Below are positions 10,703 through 22,400 of a stretch of 64,000 nt of DNA, in pieces. Where the stretch lies: contig JABYQS010000111.1 in the NCBI GenBank assembly GCA_022592435.1, forward strand, positions 1 to 64,000. The letters are read 5' to 3'. How positions within the stretch are numbered: the stretch's first letter is position 1; each line of letters begins with the position of its first letter. A program made the translations under genes and the position numbers. The stretch is from Cerioporus squamosus. Its lineage: Eukaryota > Basidiomycota > Agaricomycetes > Polyporales > Polyporaceae. Below the pieces are notes generated by a model that worked only from the letters and a program-made list of their open reading frames with translations, was not told the origin of the DNA and did no database searches.

Positions 10703-11332
10703 GTGGGCATAGAAGATTCTCGTATACAAGGATGAGTCGGAGCCGTGACAGATGTGTCTTCTGAATGCGTGTATCGTGTTGTATGACAGTCGGAGGTTGG
10801 AATCGATGTTGAGAGAATTTGGAGGGTGAAACGTCTCATGTGTGACGGGCTGGGGAACGTGCACCGAATTGAGTAGCTGATGTCTCTGTCGATGAGTGCA
10901 TACGCCAGCTGTACAAGCCAGTTCAGTACCGGTGCAGGATCCGGGGGCAACATACCGAGCGTAGAGCGGCGCAGGTACCATTTGCGAGGCGAGATACGCG
11001 AGATCGACTGTCGTGTTCGGGAAGAGGTTGAAGAAGAACGTGCGAGGAAGGCTCTCGATGCCAGGTAACATGCAGATGATGAGATCGCAAAGCGTTTCTT
11101 TATGTCTTCATTACAAGATGTCTGCAGAAATGTATGAGTTCGCACGGAGACGGTCAGGTTCGCAGCTGACTTAACGTACACAACAGATGGATCATCATGG
11201 GAAGCTCCCGCCGCGTCGAACTCGAGAACAACGGCAGGAACGACCCACGGCTCAGAGCTTCAGGCTTCAGCACCGATCCTCGGTTCTTCAGCGCGGCTGC
11301 GTGCGCAACCGAGCCCTATCCACTGCCGCGTC
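10703..11332. other. Intergenic between hydrophobin and DUF6533 gene
   Basis: The 3' flanks of two convergent genes; overlapping minus-strand frames at 10.57-11.18 kb look like antisense noise. Confidence 0.5.
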
Positions 11333-13069
11333 CTACACCTCCCATGTCTTCGCTACTCGAACATCGTCCGCATGTGCAGTCGCATCCGCCTCTTCCTCGT
11401 CGTGCCAGTCCAACGCATCGTCGACCGGTGCACCGAGAGGATCGACGAAGGCCGCGAATTTGAAGGACCCGGAGGACTCGGAGACCGTGACATCGCCCTT
11501 CATATTCTCTTCTAGGAACGAGCCCGAATCCGAATCCGAGTCTGAGTCCGTACCGGGCGCCGATGCGAACATTACCGTCGCCGTCTTCTCTGCGCCAGAG
11601 CCCGAGCTCGCAACGGACGTCGAGTTGCCTGCGGCGTCGAACTCTCGGAGGTTGAGGATCAGCCGGGAGATCAGGAGCGGCATCAAGCTGCAGCGGATGT
11701 GAGCAACGAGCATGGACATTGAGAGCGCGGACTGGCGTACGTGTCTGCGAAGGTGGTCTCTATGTTGCGGACGTCGTTGTAGAACAGGAAGAGGAGCTGC
11801 AGAGCGCTCAAGATGAGGATCACGCTGAAGGCCCGACGGGTGTCAGCGATTCCTGCGATGACGATCATAGCACTCAAAGTGGCCTACATGAAGTACGCCG
11901 TGCCTGGCGGCGGGTCTCGCGTCAGTGGAAGTTAGAGGCATTGCGAAGCCCGGGCTTACCGTCACGTAGAAGCAAGGTGGAGAGCGACGCCTTGAAGCGT
12001 GCAGTGCGACCAGCCCTCCACGTCCTGTAGGTGGTATACCAAGTGACCAGGACCACACACAGGTCTCCGACGAAGACGCAGGTCCTCGTCAAGATCGACA
12101 CTAGACGCTTGAGGTCATTGGATCGTCTACACGCGCGATAGGATACTGGACACTTACATCTAAGACGAGGTAAGCGAAAGGAACGTTTTGGTTTGTGAGA
12201 GAGGCGATAACTTACTGTTCGTACAGCTTCTGGGAGATGTGTATGCTGGTGATGCAGAACAGGGGCGGAGGCAGTGTCCTAGCCGTACTGAGGGTGACTA
12301 TGTACTATGGCCATCGTGGATGTATCAGCGATAATGCAGGAGAGCTATCCCAAGGCAAGGCTTGCCGTGTTTGTGATGAACGGCACCACCAGCAGCGCGA
12401 AGACCAGAAGCGCGGGCCACATCGAATGCCCAGTGAGCGCATACACGCGAAGGCCAAAAAATACTGTCGTCGGTCTTCAATATCGCGTCTAGTAGTCAGA
12501 GGAGTGGACGGACCTGCGACTATCAACAGAAGGCCGTACTCGAGACCGGCCACCAGGAATGGTCCGTAGCTGCAGCTGAGATGCGCAAAGGGACTCAGCT
12601 TCGGCCTGTCCTCTCTAATAGCAAATACACGTACGTCTGGACACAAGCGGTTCAGCGCGACCTCGGAGGAAGCCAGTATATTGTGTCAGATCAGTGACGA
12701 TGAACTCACCTCATCCGAGAAAAGAAGCACTACGAAGATGATGACCGAAAGCCTCAACAGGGACACGTAACGGTTGAGGAGAAAGAGCAGTGTCGCTCCG
12801 TTGAACTTCCGCTGCCACACCAGGCGGACTTCATGGTCGAATGTGAGCAGTACCTCGTACAACGTGAGCGCTGTAGGGAGACGCGTCAAGCAGGGATTTG
12901 CGCAGAGCCAAACAGTGCGTACTGAGCATGGCGCAGTCCGCCTGTGCGTCAAAATGCTGCGACAGAGCGAATCATCAACGCCACAGCTCGCGGACTTGGG
13001 TACGGGTTGGACTCACAAAGCCGAGGCTGCAGAGACCAGCTCCGCCTGGTTTTTGGCGTTGCCTGCCAT
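11333..13069 (-). CDS. DUF6533-type multi-pass membrane protein
   Basis: I recognise the basidiomycete DUF6533 signature ALTLYEVLLTFDHEVRLVWQ (around 12870-12820). Membrane segments follow in order through short introns: GLRVYALTGHSMWPALL with FALLVVPFITNT (around 12450-12360), FVGDLCVVLVTWYTTYRTW (around 12080-12020), and a long hydrophobic stretch around 11870-11780. The C-terminus, SRLILNLREFDAAGN followed by an acidic serine-rich tail, ends at a stop at 11333. The gene has at least seven exons; I could place the blocks but not every junction. The ATG at 13069 has a good donor downstream (GTGAGT), yet its phase does not join cleanly to the next block, so the start is uncertain. The function of DUF6533 proteins is unknown; a seven-helix topology is typical. 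Confidence 0.65.
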
Positions 13070-14324
13070 CTGGACAGGCAGCTTCGAAAGTCTCCTTTAA
13101 ATGAGATCTACTCAAGTCTTTGAAGCTTGAAGGCGCGATCTTGTGACGCAGCGGCCGTCAAGGCCAAGGTGCATGGGGGTTGGATGGAAGGTCAAGAGTT
13201 CAGGATACAGATGGACACTGGGCTTATGACATATCAACCGCCAGGGGCAAATCTTCAAGCTTAGAATCTCAGAGCAGAGACTTCCGCCTAGGAAGTGATC
13301 TGTCTAGCAACAGTCAGTCGAGACGACCAACAACAGATACGCAGTGATCACTTACGTCTGTGGGAGTCCATGATGTGCATGTCAGAGGGCGCACTTCAAT
13401 CTGATGCTAGTGTATCGATGCTAGTATACTCAGGGTGTCCTGCACAGAACTCGGAGATACGCAGATCGTTTGAGCTGTATTGTCGTTGGTCGATTGGTGG
13501 ATGGAAACGACGACCGCAGCGCAGCGGCGAAGTCCGCTGCGTGACGTGACGCTCCGGACCGGGGAGCCGGTCACGCGCCGCGGAAGTTGCTCGCGTCGTG
13601 GACGTGGCTACTGGCGTTTCGCGACTTCTCTTTCAACTCGACCTGTCGATGGATATGTGCTGCCACATTTTTGCTTTGACTCCTTGTACCGCCGATGCGT
13701 ATACAGACGATTTGGGCTGCCTTATCTCAAGTTTAAAACACCAGCACTCGCAGACGACTCGCGGAATACACACCAGATGTCAGACTATGGAACTACTTAG
13801 TTGGACTATATCCTTTGTGGGTGGAACCCTTGACGTTGCGAGAGTTGGGCAATCTTTGCCTGGCATAACGCACTACACCATGTCGCTGACGAATTTTAAG
13901 GTGTTTGCCGCGTTTCCAAGCTGCTCAAGCAAATCCGGAGTTACAGGCCTCGCACCTGTCCAGTCCTCGAGACAGCTCGCAAGCCAGTCCTCGCCAGGTC
14001 CCAGACTCCGAGCGCAGCCTAGTTCTGCAATTCTGCAAGCGTCACGTGTGTCTGGGCGTCCTGCATATATAGTCTTGACCTCTCCGGGTCATCGACCTTC
14101 GCCTCTCTCTCCTCTCCTCCTCCGCCGCCGACGGCGCACAGACAACTCCAGTCATATCCTCGCTGCCTCGTGCGTTACCGCACTTCTCGTGTTGTGTAGA
14201 ACGCTTACTTACGTCTGCGCATCGATTTGACTAGCTGCCCTTTTCAGTGCGCATATATCGAGTGAGTTCTTCATGACGTCGACTATATGCGCTTTTCTGA
14301 CATTTGCTACGACTGTTTAGCCCA
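13070..14324. other. Intergenic, divergent promoters
   Basis: No gene is supported. A TATATA sequence at 14064-14071 may serve the F-box-like gene downstream if its leader is long. Confidence 0.5.
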
Positions 14325-15908
14325 ATGTCTGTCGTCCTACCGGTCAACCTCGACATTCTCCGCGAGATTGCGTGGTCTTCAGACCGGCAAACATGCGCTA
14401 CTCTTATCCGGTCATGCCGGTTCTTCTACCAGGAAGCAGCCAAACGCGTCCTACACGATCCCGTTGACATCTGCAGCAAACGCGACGTCCGCCAGTTTGT
14501 GCGTTTCCTCGGGCCTCAACCCCGCGCGCGGGCTCGATACGTACGGGAGCTTCACCTCGGCATGCCCCACCTCTCCGCCAAGCGTATACGCGACCTCGAG
14601 GACTGCATCTCCCACATGACGCGGCTTGTATGCCTTTCGTTCGATGCAGGGGAAGACTTCCTCGAGTCCTTCCCGTCCTTGGGCGACGCCCTTGCTGAGC
14701 TCACCTCGCTCCGACGGCTACGAGTCCACTATGCCGGCTCGCTCACCTGCGACTTCCTCGAAGCGCTCAAGTCAGACCTCGTCTCAATTTCGCTGAACTG
14801 GAGCGGCAGTGACGAAACCTGGTTCGCCGAACAGGGCATGGACGACGAGGAATGGGCGACTTTCCATCCGGTTCCCCTGCTCGCGAAGTGGTGCGCGAGT
14901 CTCGAGGAGCTCAAGTGCGAGAACTGGTACACCGCGTCAGAGCTCCCCGTCTTCACCGACGTCTACCCCAACATGCGCCGTCTCGCGATTGAGCGCGACG
15001 ACTATCCGCTCGTCGCTCCGTATATCTCCGCGTACCCCAATCTTGCGCGCCTTTCCGTCCACACGGACCACGTCGATGAGATCGAATACCCAGAGGACGT
15101 GAAACGTCTACGCCAACACCGCGCGCTCAACATCCGCAGCCAGAAGGCGCTAGACGGTCCCGGGACCTGGCAGCATCTCGAAGAATACGTCGGCAGTCTC
15201 GTCGACCTGTACCTCCTCGGCCTCACCTGCCACATCTCGCGCGTGGGCTTCTCGACAAAGATGGAAGATTGTCACCTCGAGATGCTCTCCGCCGTCCTCT
15301 CCTATGCCCAGCCCACGCACCTGAATGTAGCAGGTGACACAGCTCTGCTCGGACATCCTACGCACAGTCTCCCCGTCATCCTCTCCGGATCGGCTGCATC
15401 CCGCCTGGAGAGTCTTGTCCTCAAGATCGACCTCCTAGAGGAGGACACGCCGCTGAACGCAGTGGATGCCCTGGTAAGCACCCCCGCCACGCCGACTCTC
15501 TCAGAGGCATGTACCTGACACGTATGATCTGCACAGAACGAGCTAGCCTCCGCGCTCAAAACGCTCCCCCTGCGCCGGCTTCGCCTCCGCGTCTTCGACC
15601 ACAGCGCACACCGTGACCCCACAGTCCAGTTGTGGTCTGTCGAGTCCGACTCGGACGACAGCGACTCGGACTCGGACGATTCGGAGGCTCCTCCCCATAT
15701 GCGGGGCACCCTCCGGGACTTGGACATCGACACCTTCAAGGACGGGTTGACGGCCGAGCTTCCTTTGCTGACGGACGCCGTCGTTGAGTTCGCATTCTTT
15801 CGCGGCATCGATCGCCGGAGGACGATCGTCCCGAGGCATGTGCATCTTCCGGGAGCATGCGAGGCTCGGCCGGGGGCATATGACCCGCATCTGTACGAGA
15901 TCCGTTGA
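14325..15908 (+). CDS. F-box-like leucine-rich protein (paralog 2)
   Basis: Two exons (14325-15473, 15537-15908) give 506 residues. The N-terminal LPVNLDILREIAWSSDRQT, then LIRSCRFFYQEAAKRVLHDP, is the F-box-like segment and aligns with paralog 1 at 1472-3211. Leucine-rich repeats follow (MTRLVCLSFDAG, LTSLRRLRVHYAGS, LVSISLNWSG). The intron sits just before NELASALKTL, the same place as in paralog 1. The second exon begins with a basic stretch, then an Asp/Ser-rich linker, then the shared C-terminal box LDIDTFKDGLTAELPLLTDA. The ATG at 14325 follows an in-frame upstream region with no other ATG. The likely role is an SCF substrate receptor; the partner is unknown. Confidence 0.82.
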
Positions 15909-16058
15909 ACCTGCGCGCTGGCCTGTTACTCTCGTCCTGTATCTTGCTGCGAAGGACTAATGCTGTACCATTACGACTCTGTATACATGTGCTCATGTGT
16001 CTTCTGACCTTTGGCTGCTCGGCCTCAGGCTGAGGGATGATACTCGTGCGATTGTGTT

Positions 16059-16093
16059 CGCGACGCGTGTGGTTACGCGTGCGGTTACGCGTG
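16059..16093. repeat. Short tandem repeat with three ACGCGT cores
   Basis: The 12-13-bp unit GTGYGGTTACGC repeats about three times, placing ACGCGT at 16063, 16075 and 16088. ACGCGT is the MBF-type cell-cycle box, but no gene start lies nearby. Confidence 0.6.
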
Positions 16094-16365
16094 CGGCGTG
16101 ACTGCATGCGTCGGTCACCTTCAATGCCGCACCTCTCCCTCAGTCCCCTGCCTTCCCATGGCATGCGATCTCGGAACATTGGGCAAGGCCCACACCAAGG
16201 GGAACAATAGCCTGCTCGACAACATCACTAAACCATGCGCGCGTTCGACAGCGCATGGTAATACTCGTAGTCCATGTTAATACATCTATTTACCGACGAA
16301 GTATGACAAATGTACTCTCAGAGGATACCAGTGTACGAAAATACTAATAAGCAATGATCGTACAC

Positions 16366-16450
16366 GCGCACCCGTGTGATCGCACATGGTAATACAGCCG
16401 CGGTGTGCTATCATACCGCCGCGGGCGTGCTACCATACAGGGCACGGCAT
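16366..16450. repeat. Degenerate minisatellite, copy 1
   Basis: Units of about 22-30 bp each end in ATCATAC, ACCATAC or GTAATAC after a GC-rich block. The word GGTGTGCTATCATAC recurs exactly in the copy at 17.9 kb. Confidence 0.5.
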
Positions 16451-17849
16451 GGGCGGGCACAGATGCGCGTGAGCTTCGTCACGTCACTCGGGCTCGACAA
16501 CATCTACATAGCTTATAGATGTCAAAACGAGATGCATTCGATTCACGACTACTACACAATGACCACTTGCTTATCGAACTACGAAAAAGAGAGAAGGCGC
16601 AACCAGGAATCGAGACCATAGACAACAGAAGATGTTGTGGTGATGGAGACAGACACAGCCAATCACGTAGATGGCGAGCAAATGGGTAAGACTTGGGAAG
16701 GACGAGACTAGCACAAGTGCTGAAGACTGGAATAGGAGCAAGCAGGTGCCTCAGCACGGTTGAGGAGAGCCCGAGTGAAGATGCCAGGGGGTTGAGACTG
16801 ACCGTGGCTCGGGCACATCGTTCGATTCTTACCACCTGAGCACAAATGGGTGGATGACGACAGAGCATGCGGATCAGGGGGCAAGCAAAACCCGTGCATA
16901 GAGATTAGACACATACCAGAGCTTGTCTAAGACGACGCGGCAACGGCATCCTTTCTTGCAAGGAGGGTTACAGCAAAGCGAGCTCGCGCAACTCCGAAGA
17001 TGCATGGCGAACCCGATAGGGCGCATATATGCGCCTCGAATCTGGATGTATGCGCTACTGTTCGACCATGAAAGCTGAAGCGACGTACCTATTGAGCAAC
17101 TCGACACTCGACTACAACTAAGCCCCGTCTCAACTCCGCGATGTCACTGTCGCCTCCCAGTCGTCCCTTGTATGTGTGCGTTGGCGGGCTGGCACCTGGA
17201 CGGCGTGTGGTGTTGGCCTGTAGTAGCAGAGCGCAACCAGGCGTAAAAAGGAAGTTAGAGCAGTGCAGAGATGGTGGTGGTAAGAGATCAAGAAGGTCGG
17301 GCGACTCACAAGGGCGCGAACGCGTCTAAGTAGCACGCGCTCGAGACGCGTGACGTCATCCGCTCTTGCGGGCAGCGAACGTGCGGCGAACCCCAGTTCG
17401 ATGTCCTCGAGTCCTTCCTACCTGTCATTTTCTGTGATGCTTATACTACGCATTAGGTGAGCAAACTCGACGGACGCTGAATGCAATGCCACGATGTCGT
17501 GATCTCTGGCAATACAGCGGAGGCATACTGACCTCTATGCGACGGTCGGATGGACGGTGCCGTGTGCGTGGGGTGCGGATGTCCGGTCGAAGGAGGCCAC
17601 GCAGACGACGTGAGCTAAGCCGTGGCATGGCGGTTAGTTGACAACAATGCAGACCGCCAGGAGTCGAGGACGAGGACCGAGGAGAATGTCGGACTGCGGG
17701 CCCGAGATGATAGTGACCAGGAGATGGGCGGCATCCGTAGGCTAGGGCCGTGGGTTTCCGGACTCAAGCCTGTTCGAGTGGGCAAAGGCTTTGATATTGC
17801 GCGATCATACTAGGCCTCCAAATACTATGTGCTATAGTCCAAAGGCCGC

Positions 17850-17945
17850 CGCCGACGGTGAAAGTTCATACATGGCCCACGGTGACACTGTGTGATCATA
17901 CAGGGCCAGCGCGGACGGTGTGCTATCATACCCGCCCGCCGCTGA
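17850..17945. repeat. Degenerate minisatellite, copy 2
   Basis: Same unit type as at 16366-16450, with TTCATAC, GATCATAC and CTATCATAC endings spaced about 30 bp apart and separated by GGCCCAC/GGCCAGC-type blocks. Confidence 0.5.
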
Positions 17946-18659
17946 AGAGCGCCTATCATGTGCCCTCGTCCTTGGTAAGTAACTACAACATGCGGTCGGA
18001 ACTCCCGCGTTTTGCTGATGAAGCGTACATCTCATTAGAATGTCCCGAGGTTCGTCCCCTGGCTGGGCTACTACGGCTATGTCCTCACGGTGATTCCGGA
18101 AGAGGAAGATGGCCGTTCGACACGACGAATGGTGAGTGAAACGCACCTCTCCAATCCTTCTCGTTATCCATCACTGCGCCCCTTGCTCGCAGACAGCCTG
18201 AGCCTTTGTAGCGAAGACCACATCTCGATCCTACATCCCCCGAGCCTCTCTACCCCTCGGCAACTTCCTCCGCTCCCGGACAGCGACGCTCGAACCGTAA
18301 TCTATTGGAGTCGGAAGTATACTGTTGACGATGCTGGGACTCCGCGGGAGCACGCGGCAGCGCAAGTTTGAGCCACAAACGCTGACCTCGGGCGGGGCGT
18401 GAACAAGTTTCTCTTTGAGTTCGGCGTGTCATGCTCGGGGTTCTCATAGTGCTTGATGGCCGGGCTGCGGTAATTCTCCGTATCCTGAACACTGATTGAG
18501 TGATTTTGCTGAAGCCGTGTATCGAACCTCATATAGGCTGTACAGTAACATTCGCTCAGACGCCAAATACGTTAAATAGTCCACGCGTGAACCCAACACC
18601 GTCGTGTGTAGATAGAATAGAAAGACGATATCAAGTCCAGGACGCCGCAGAAACCAGGG

Positions 18660-19115
18660 TAAGTATTCAGCCAGCTGGAGCGATACCTTGATCGCATTTG
18701 TGAGGCCGGGAATGGGGAGCGATTCGGTTGCTGCCTCCCCAAGGCGAAGAGCTTGTATAAGGGCGTCCATAGTGTTGGGACTGCAACATCGCAAATCCTC
18801 AGTCAGCACTTATCAAACCTCCACCGCGACAGCACTTACCGAAGACCGGGGTCGGAGCTGTAGAGTAGAAGGCGGAGGGGTCACTCTGTAAGGACTTGCT
18901 GTACCGCTACCTCGACGACGACGCAGCGATCTTGTAGCATCCCTGCCTTCGGCCCGCGTGGGGGCGTCGGGAACAAAGTAGCCATATGCTAGACAGCGCC
19001 GTGCGGCCGAGCTACAGCTCGGGGCAAAGTTGAGTCGCCTGTTGTGCCAGGAGGAGTTGGTTGGACAAACCAGATGCACGCGAAATGCACCGCCTGTCAT
19101 CGACATGTCATCAAA
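18660..19115 (-). pseudogene. Relic of MLKL-like gene: promoter, 5' intron and exon 1
   Basis: On the minus strand this segment aligns with 28320-28791. A shared upstream region (CTCCTGGCACAACA-type words around 19040) comes first, then a 5'-UTR intron with donor and acceptor in matching places. Next is an ATG at 18770 opening MDALIQALRLGEAATESL and ending at LQLAE. The live gene has MDTLIRALRLAEAATESL there. After LAE the relic loses the splice donor and runs into unrelated sequence, so the rest of the protein is missing. I read it as a truncated segmental duplicate, inverted relative to the intact gene. Confidence 0.75.
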
Positions 19116-19462
19116 GAACAACGCATTGGGCGGCTAAGTCCACGTTACGGGGGATGACACAAGGTCGCGCCATGCTCGAAGCACCGGTGTCATACCTATA
19201 GCAAGCACGTAGCCGGATAGTAGTAGAACAACGGACGTACCACAGATCGGGAAGCTTGAGCTTCCGGAGACTGATGGGCGAGCTAGATGCGAGGGACGAC
19301 GCATCGGCTACCTCCTGGGAAGATACCTGGATCCTACAACTGGTATACACATACACAAATTTGACTGCGAAGACAGAGCATGAGAGAATACGGACAAAAA
19401 CTAGGAAAGCACAAGATGAAAAGAGACTACCCTAACCCGACCTGGCGCCACGCTCACTGGCA
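19116..19462. other. Downstream flank of SMC1
   Basis: Probably the SMC1 3' UTR and terminator; no motif could be assigned. Confidence 0.5.
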
Positions 19463-22400
19463 TCAGTCGTCGTACTGCGTCAACTGTGGCGGTACGCTGT
19501 CAGACAAATAACAACGCAGTAGCGAGGATGTTTGGGGACTCACGTCGAGTGTCAGTGTTCGCGAGCTATTCACGTCCTGGTCGCGATAGATGCCCACGAG
19601 AGAGTTACTGCGCTCGTACAAGGAACCCTTCAGACTGATGACGATGAACTGGAAAGTCTCTGATGAGTGTGTCCGGATGTAGTTGGCGATCTTCGCCACA
19701 TTCGTGTTGTCCAGCGCAGCGTCAACCTCGTCAAGCACGAAGAACGGAGAAGGTTGGTAGCTAAAACACGGTCAACAATGTCTCCACTTCCAGAACAAAG
19801 ATGGGGCGCATACCTGTGAATGGCAAAGAGGAGCGCCAGAGCGGCTATCGTCTTCTCACCTCCTGACAGCTGTTCCATGTCACGGAACCGCTTCATCGGT
19901 GGCATGGCATGGTACTTGATGCCGGCCGTGTACGGCTCCTCGCTGTCCTCCAGGGTCAGGTACGCCACACCTCCTGCGGGTGCCATCTTGCCCTTTGTTA
20001 GGTCCTTGTACACCTGATCGATACGCTCTGAGATATGGTTGTACGCCTTGTTAAACAGTTCGCATCTGGGGAATATGTTAGCATAAGTTTTGTTCTCTAT
20101 AAAGAGTAACGTACCGCCTCCGCTTCAGCTCGTTGAACTGTTCTCGCGCGGTCTTCGAGTCCTTGCGGGCCTTGTCGGCTTCTCTCTCGGTTTCGAGCAG
20201 TTTCGCCTCGACGTCATCGAGTCTGCACACCATGAGTTCATGTGCTTAGTACGGCGACACGGCTGAACACCCACCTGTCCAGGGCCTTCATGTTGGGCGC
20301 CAAGCGCTCAATCTCAGCGTTCGCCTTGGCGATGGCCTCGTCCAGCTCTTTGAGAGTCTCCGCCGGGTCTTCCTACTCGCGACGCGTAAGCAACATACCA
20401 CGAGAACGATACAGACCTTGTACGCACATCGGGATCAACCTCTCCAAGGGCCGAGAAATCCACTTCAATCCCGTAGTCAGGGACGCGCTTGACGCGCTGA
20501 GTGCCTTCGTCATCCTCGTCGACGTCCATTGCAACCTCATCACGCAGGTTCTGAGTACTATCCGTCAGCTTACTTCCAAGAGATGCATCCTTGCGCACTC
20601 GCCTCTTCCATAGGGACGTTCTTGAGATTGCCTGCCACCAGCGGCAGCGGGATCTCGTCCAGCCTGCACTTCCGGTATATCGAGGACCGCTCCAGACCAA
20701 GCTTCTCGATCTCATCATTCTGCGCGCGGTAATCAGCAATGCCATCCTTCAACGACCCATGCTGGAGACTTACGTGCGTGGCAATCTCCTTCAGCGCCTG
20801 GTCTAGGACCTTGCTCGCCTTGCTCGTCGTCTTCTTCACCTCCTCCACCTTCTTCGTCTTCTCTTCAAGCTCGTCATTGAGCTCCTTGAGCTCCTCTTGC
20901 AGCTCCTTGATGGCCGCCTCTGATTCCTCGATGTCCTCTTGCGCCGCCACACGTTCCGCCTCAAGGCGTTCGAGGTTCGCGGTTTCGGTGGTGATGATCT
21001 CGCGGTACGTCGTGAGGCGCTCTGTGGTCATCTGGATCTGCTCCTGGAGGAACTGGGACCTGGACAGCGCGAGGTGAGTTGACGCTGCCCTGAGCCAGCT
21101 CAAAGACGACGTACGCATGCGTGAGACGGGCAATCTGCGTGTCGAATTGAAGGCGAGCCTCGCTCTCCGCTTGTGCAAGCTTCAGCTGGCGTTCTTCGTA
21201 CTCGCGGATGTTCGACACCCCGATCTGCTCGCAGAAGTCGGCGAAGATGTCGTCTTCGGCGGCGTTGATGACAGCTGCCAGCGCATCAACCTTCTCCTTG
21301 ACTTTGTCGTAGGCGGACTGCGCCTGCAGAACGATGAAGTCAAGTCAGGACAACGCCCCTGCGTCAAGCATCACAACGTACTTTGCGAAGCTCGGGCTGA
21401 AGCTGCTTGATCTCCTTGTCAACGTGCTTAAGTTCACTCTTGACGCCGGCCAGCTTTGCCTTGCACGCATTCTGCGAAGGCAGCGGTGTGAGACATGGGT
21501 GCGAATGAATGGTATGTCTCCGATACACACCAGGTCATCGCGCGCAACAGCGAGAGAAGATTCGAGGCGACTGATTTCCGCGATCAATACTTCGCTTTCC
21601 TTCCCGCGAGGCTTCGACTTGCCCAGCTCAAGGAGCTGCGCCATCAGGTTGTCGCGTACGCGATTCAGACCTGCAGGATATAGTGAGCCTCAGAGACGGT
21701 CACCCGGAACTCATCGACGCCTACCTTGAACGTCCTTCTCCTCCCACTTCTTGCCATTGGTCTGGGAGCTCTTACCACCAGTGATCAAACCGCTCTTGTG
21801 GATAACCGTACCCTCAAGAGTGACAGCTAAGACATATCAGCCTGAATGACTCTCTGACTTAAGCGCATGAAGACCTACCCTTGACCTCCTGGCCCTTCTC
21901 ATAGCACACGTACTTCGCGACCTCCATAGAATCGCACACCAACGCATTCCCACATGCATGGTGCATCGCGCGTTCGACAGACGGGTCGTAGGTGATGACA
22001 TCCACAGCCAATCGCGCACCCTTCGCAAACGCGCGGAACTTATCGTTGACAGGCTTGACCTGGATGGTGTCGAGCGGGATGAACGTCGCCTGGCCTGCAC
22101 GCTGGTTGCGCATGTACTCGATGCAGTCTATCGCAGTCTTCTCCTCGTCGACGACGATCGCGTCGATGTTGCGCCCGAGCACGACCGCCACAGCAGTCTC
22201 ATACTTGCGCTGCGTCGGCTTGCACAGGTCGACGACGCGGCCGCGCACCCCGGGGAAGATGCGTTGCAAGTTCGAGAGCGTCTCCTTGAGCCGTGCTTCG
22301 CGCTGTGACTCCTGCTGGTCGACACCGGCCTGGGTGAGTTGCTCGTAAATGTTGACCAGCTTCTCGTTGATCTCCTTCTCTAGCGTCCTGCGCATCCCGC

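Larger units (their letters stand above)
15909..18660. other. Gene-poor region with minisatellite-like repeats
   Basis: No gene is supported in about 2.7 kb. It contains a three-copy ACGCGT-bearing tandem motif (16059-16093) and degenerate repeats sharing the word GGTGTGCTATCATAC at 16366-16450 and 17850-17945. Confidence 0.55.

Noticed and set aside
20551..20603. GT donor alternatives for the SMC1 intron after KNVPMEE
   Set aside because: The nearby GTs give introns of 23 or 48 nt that break the frame; only the GC donor keeps it.
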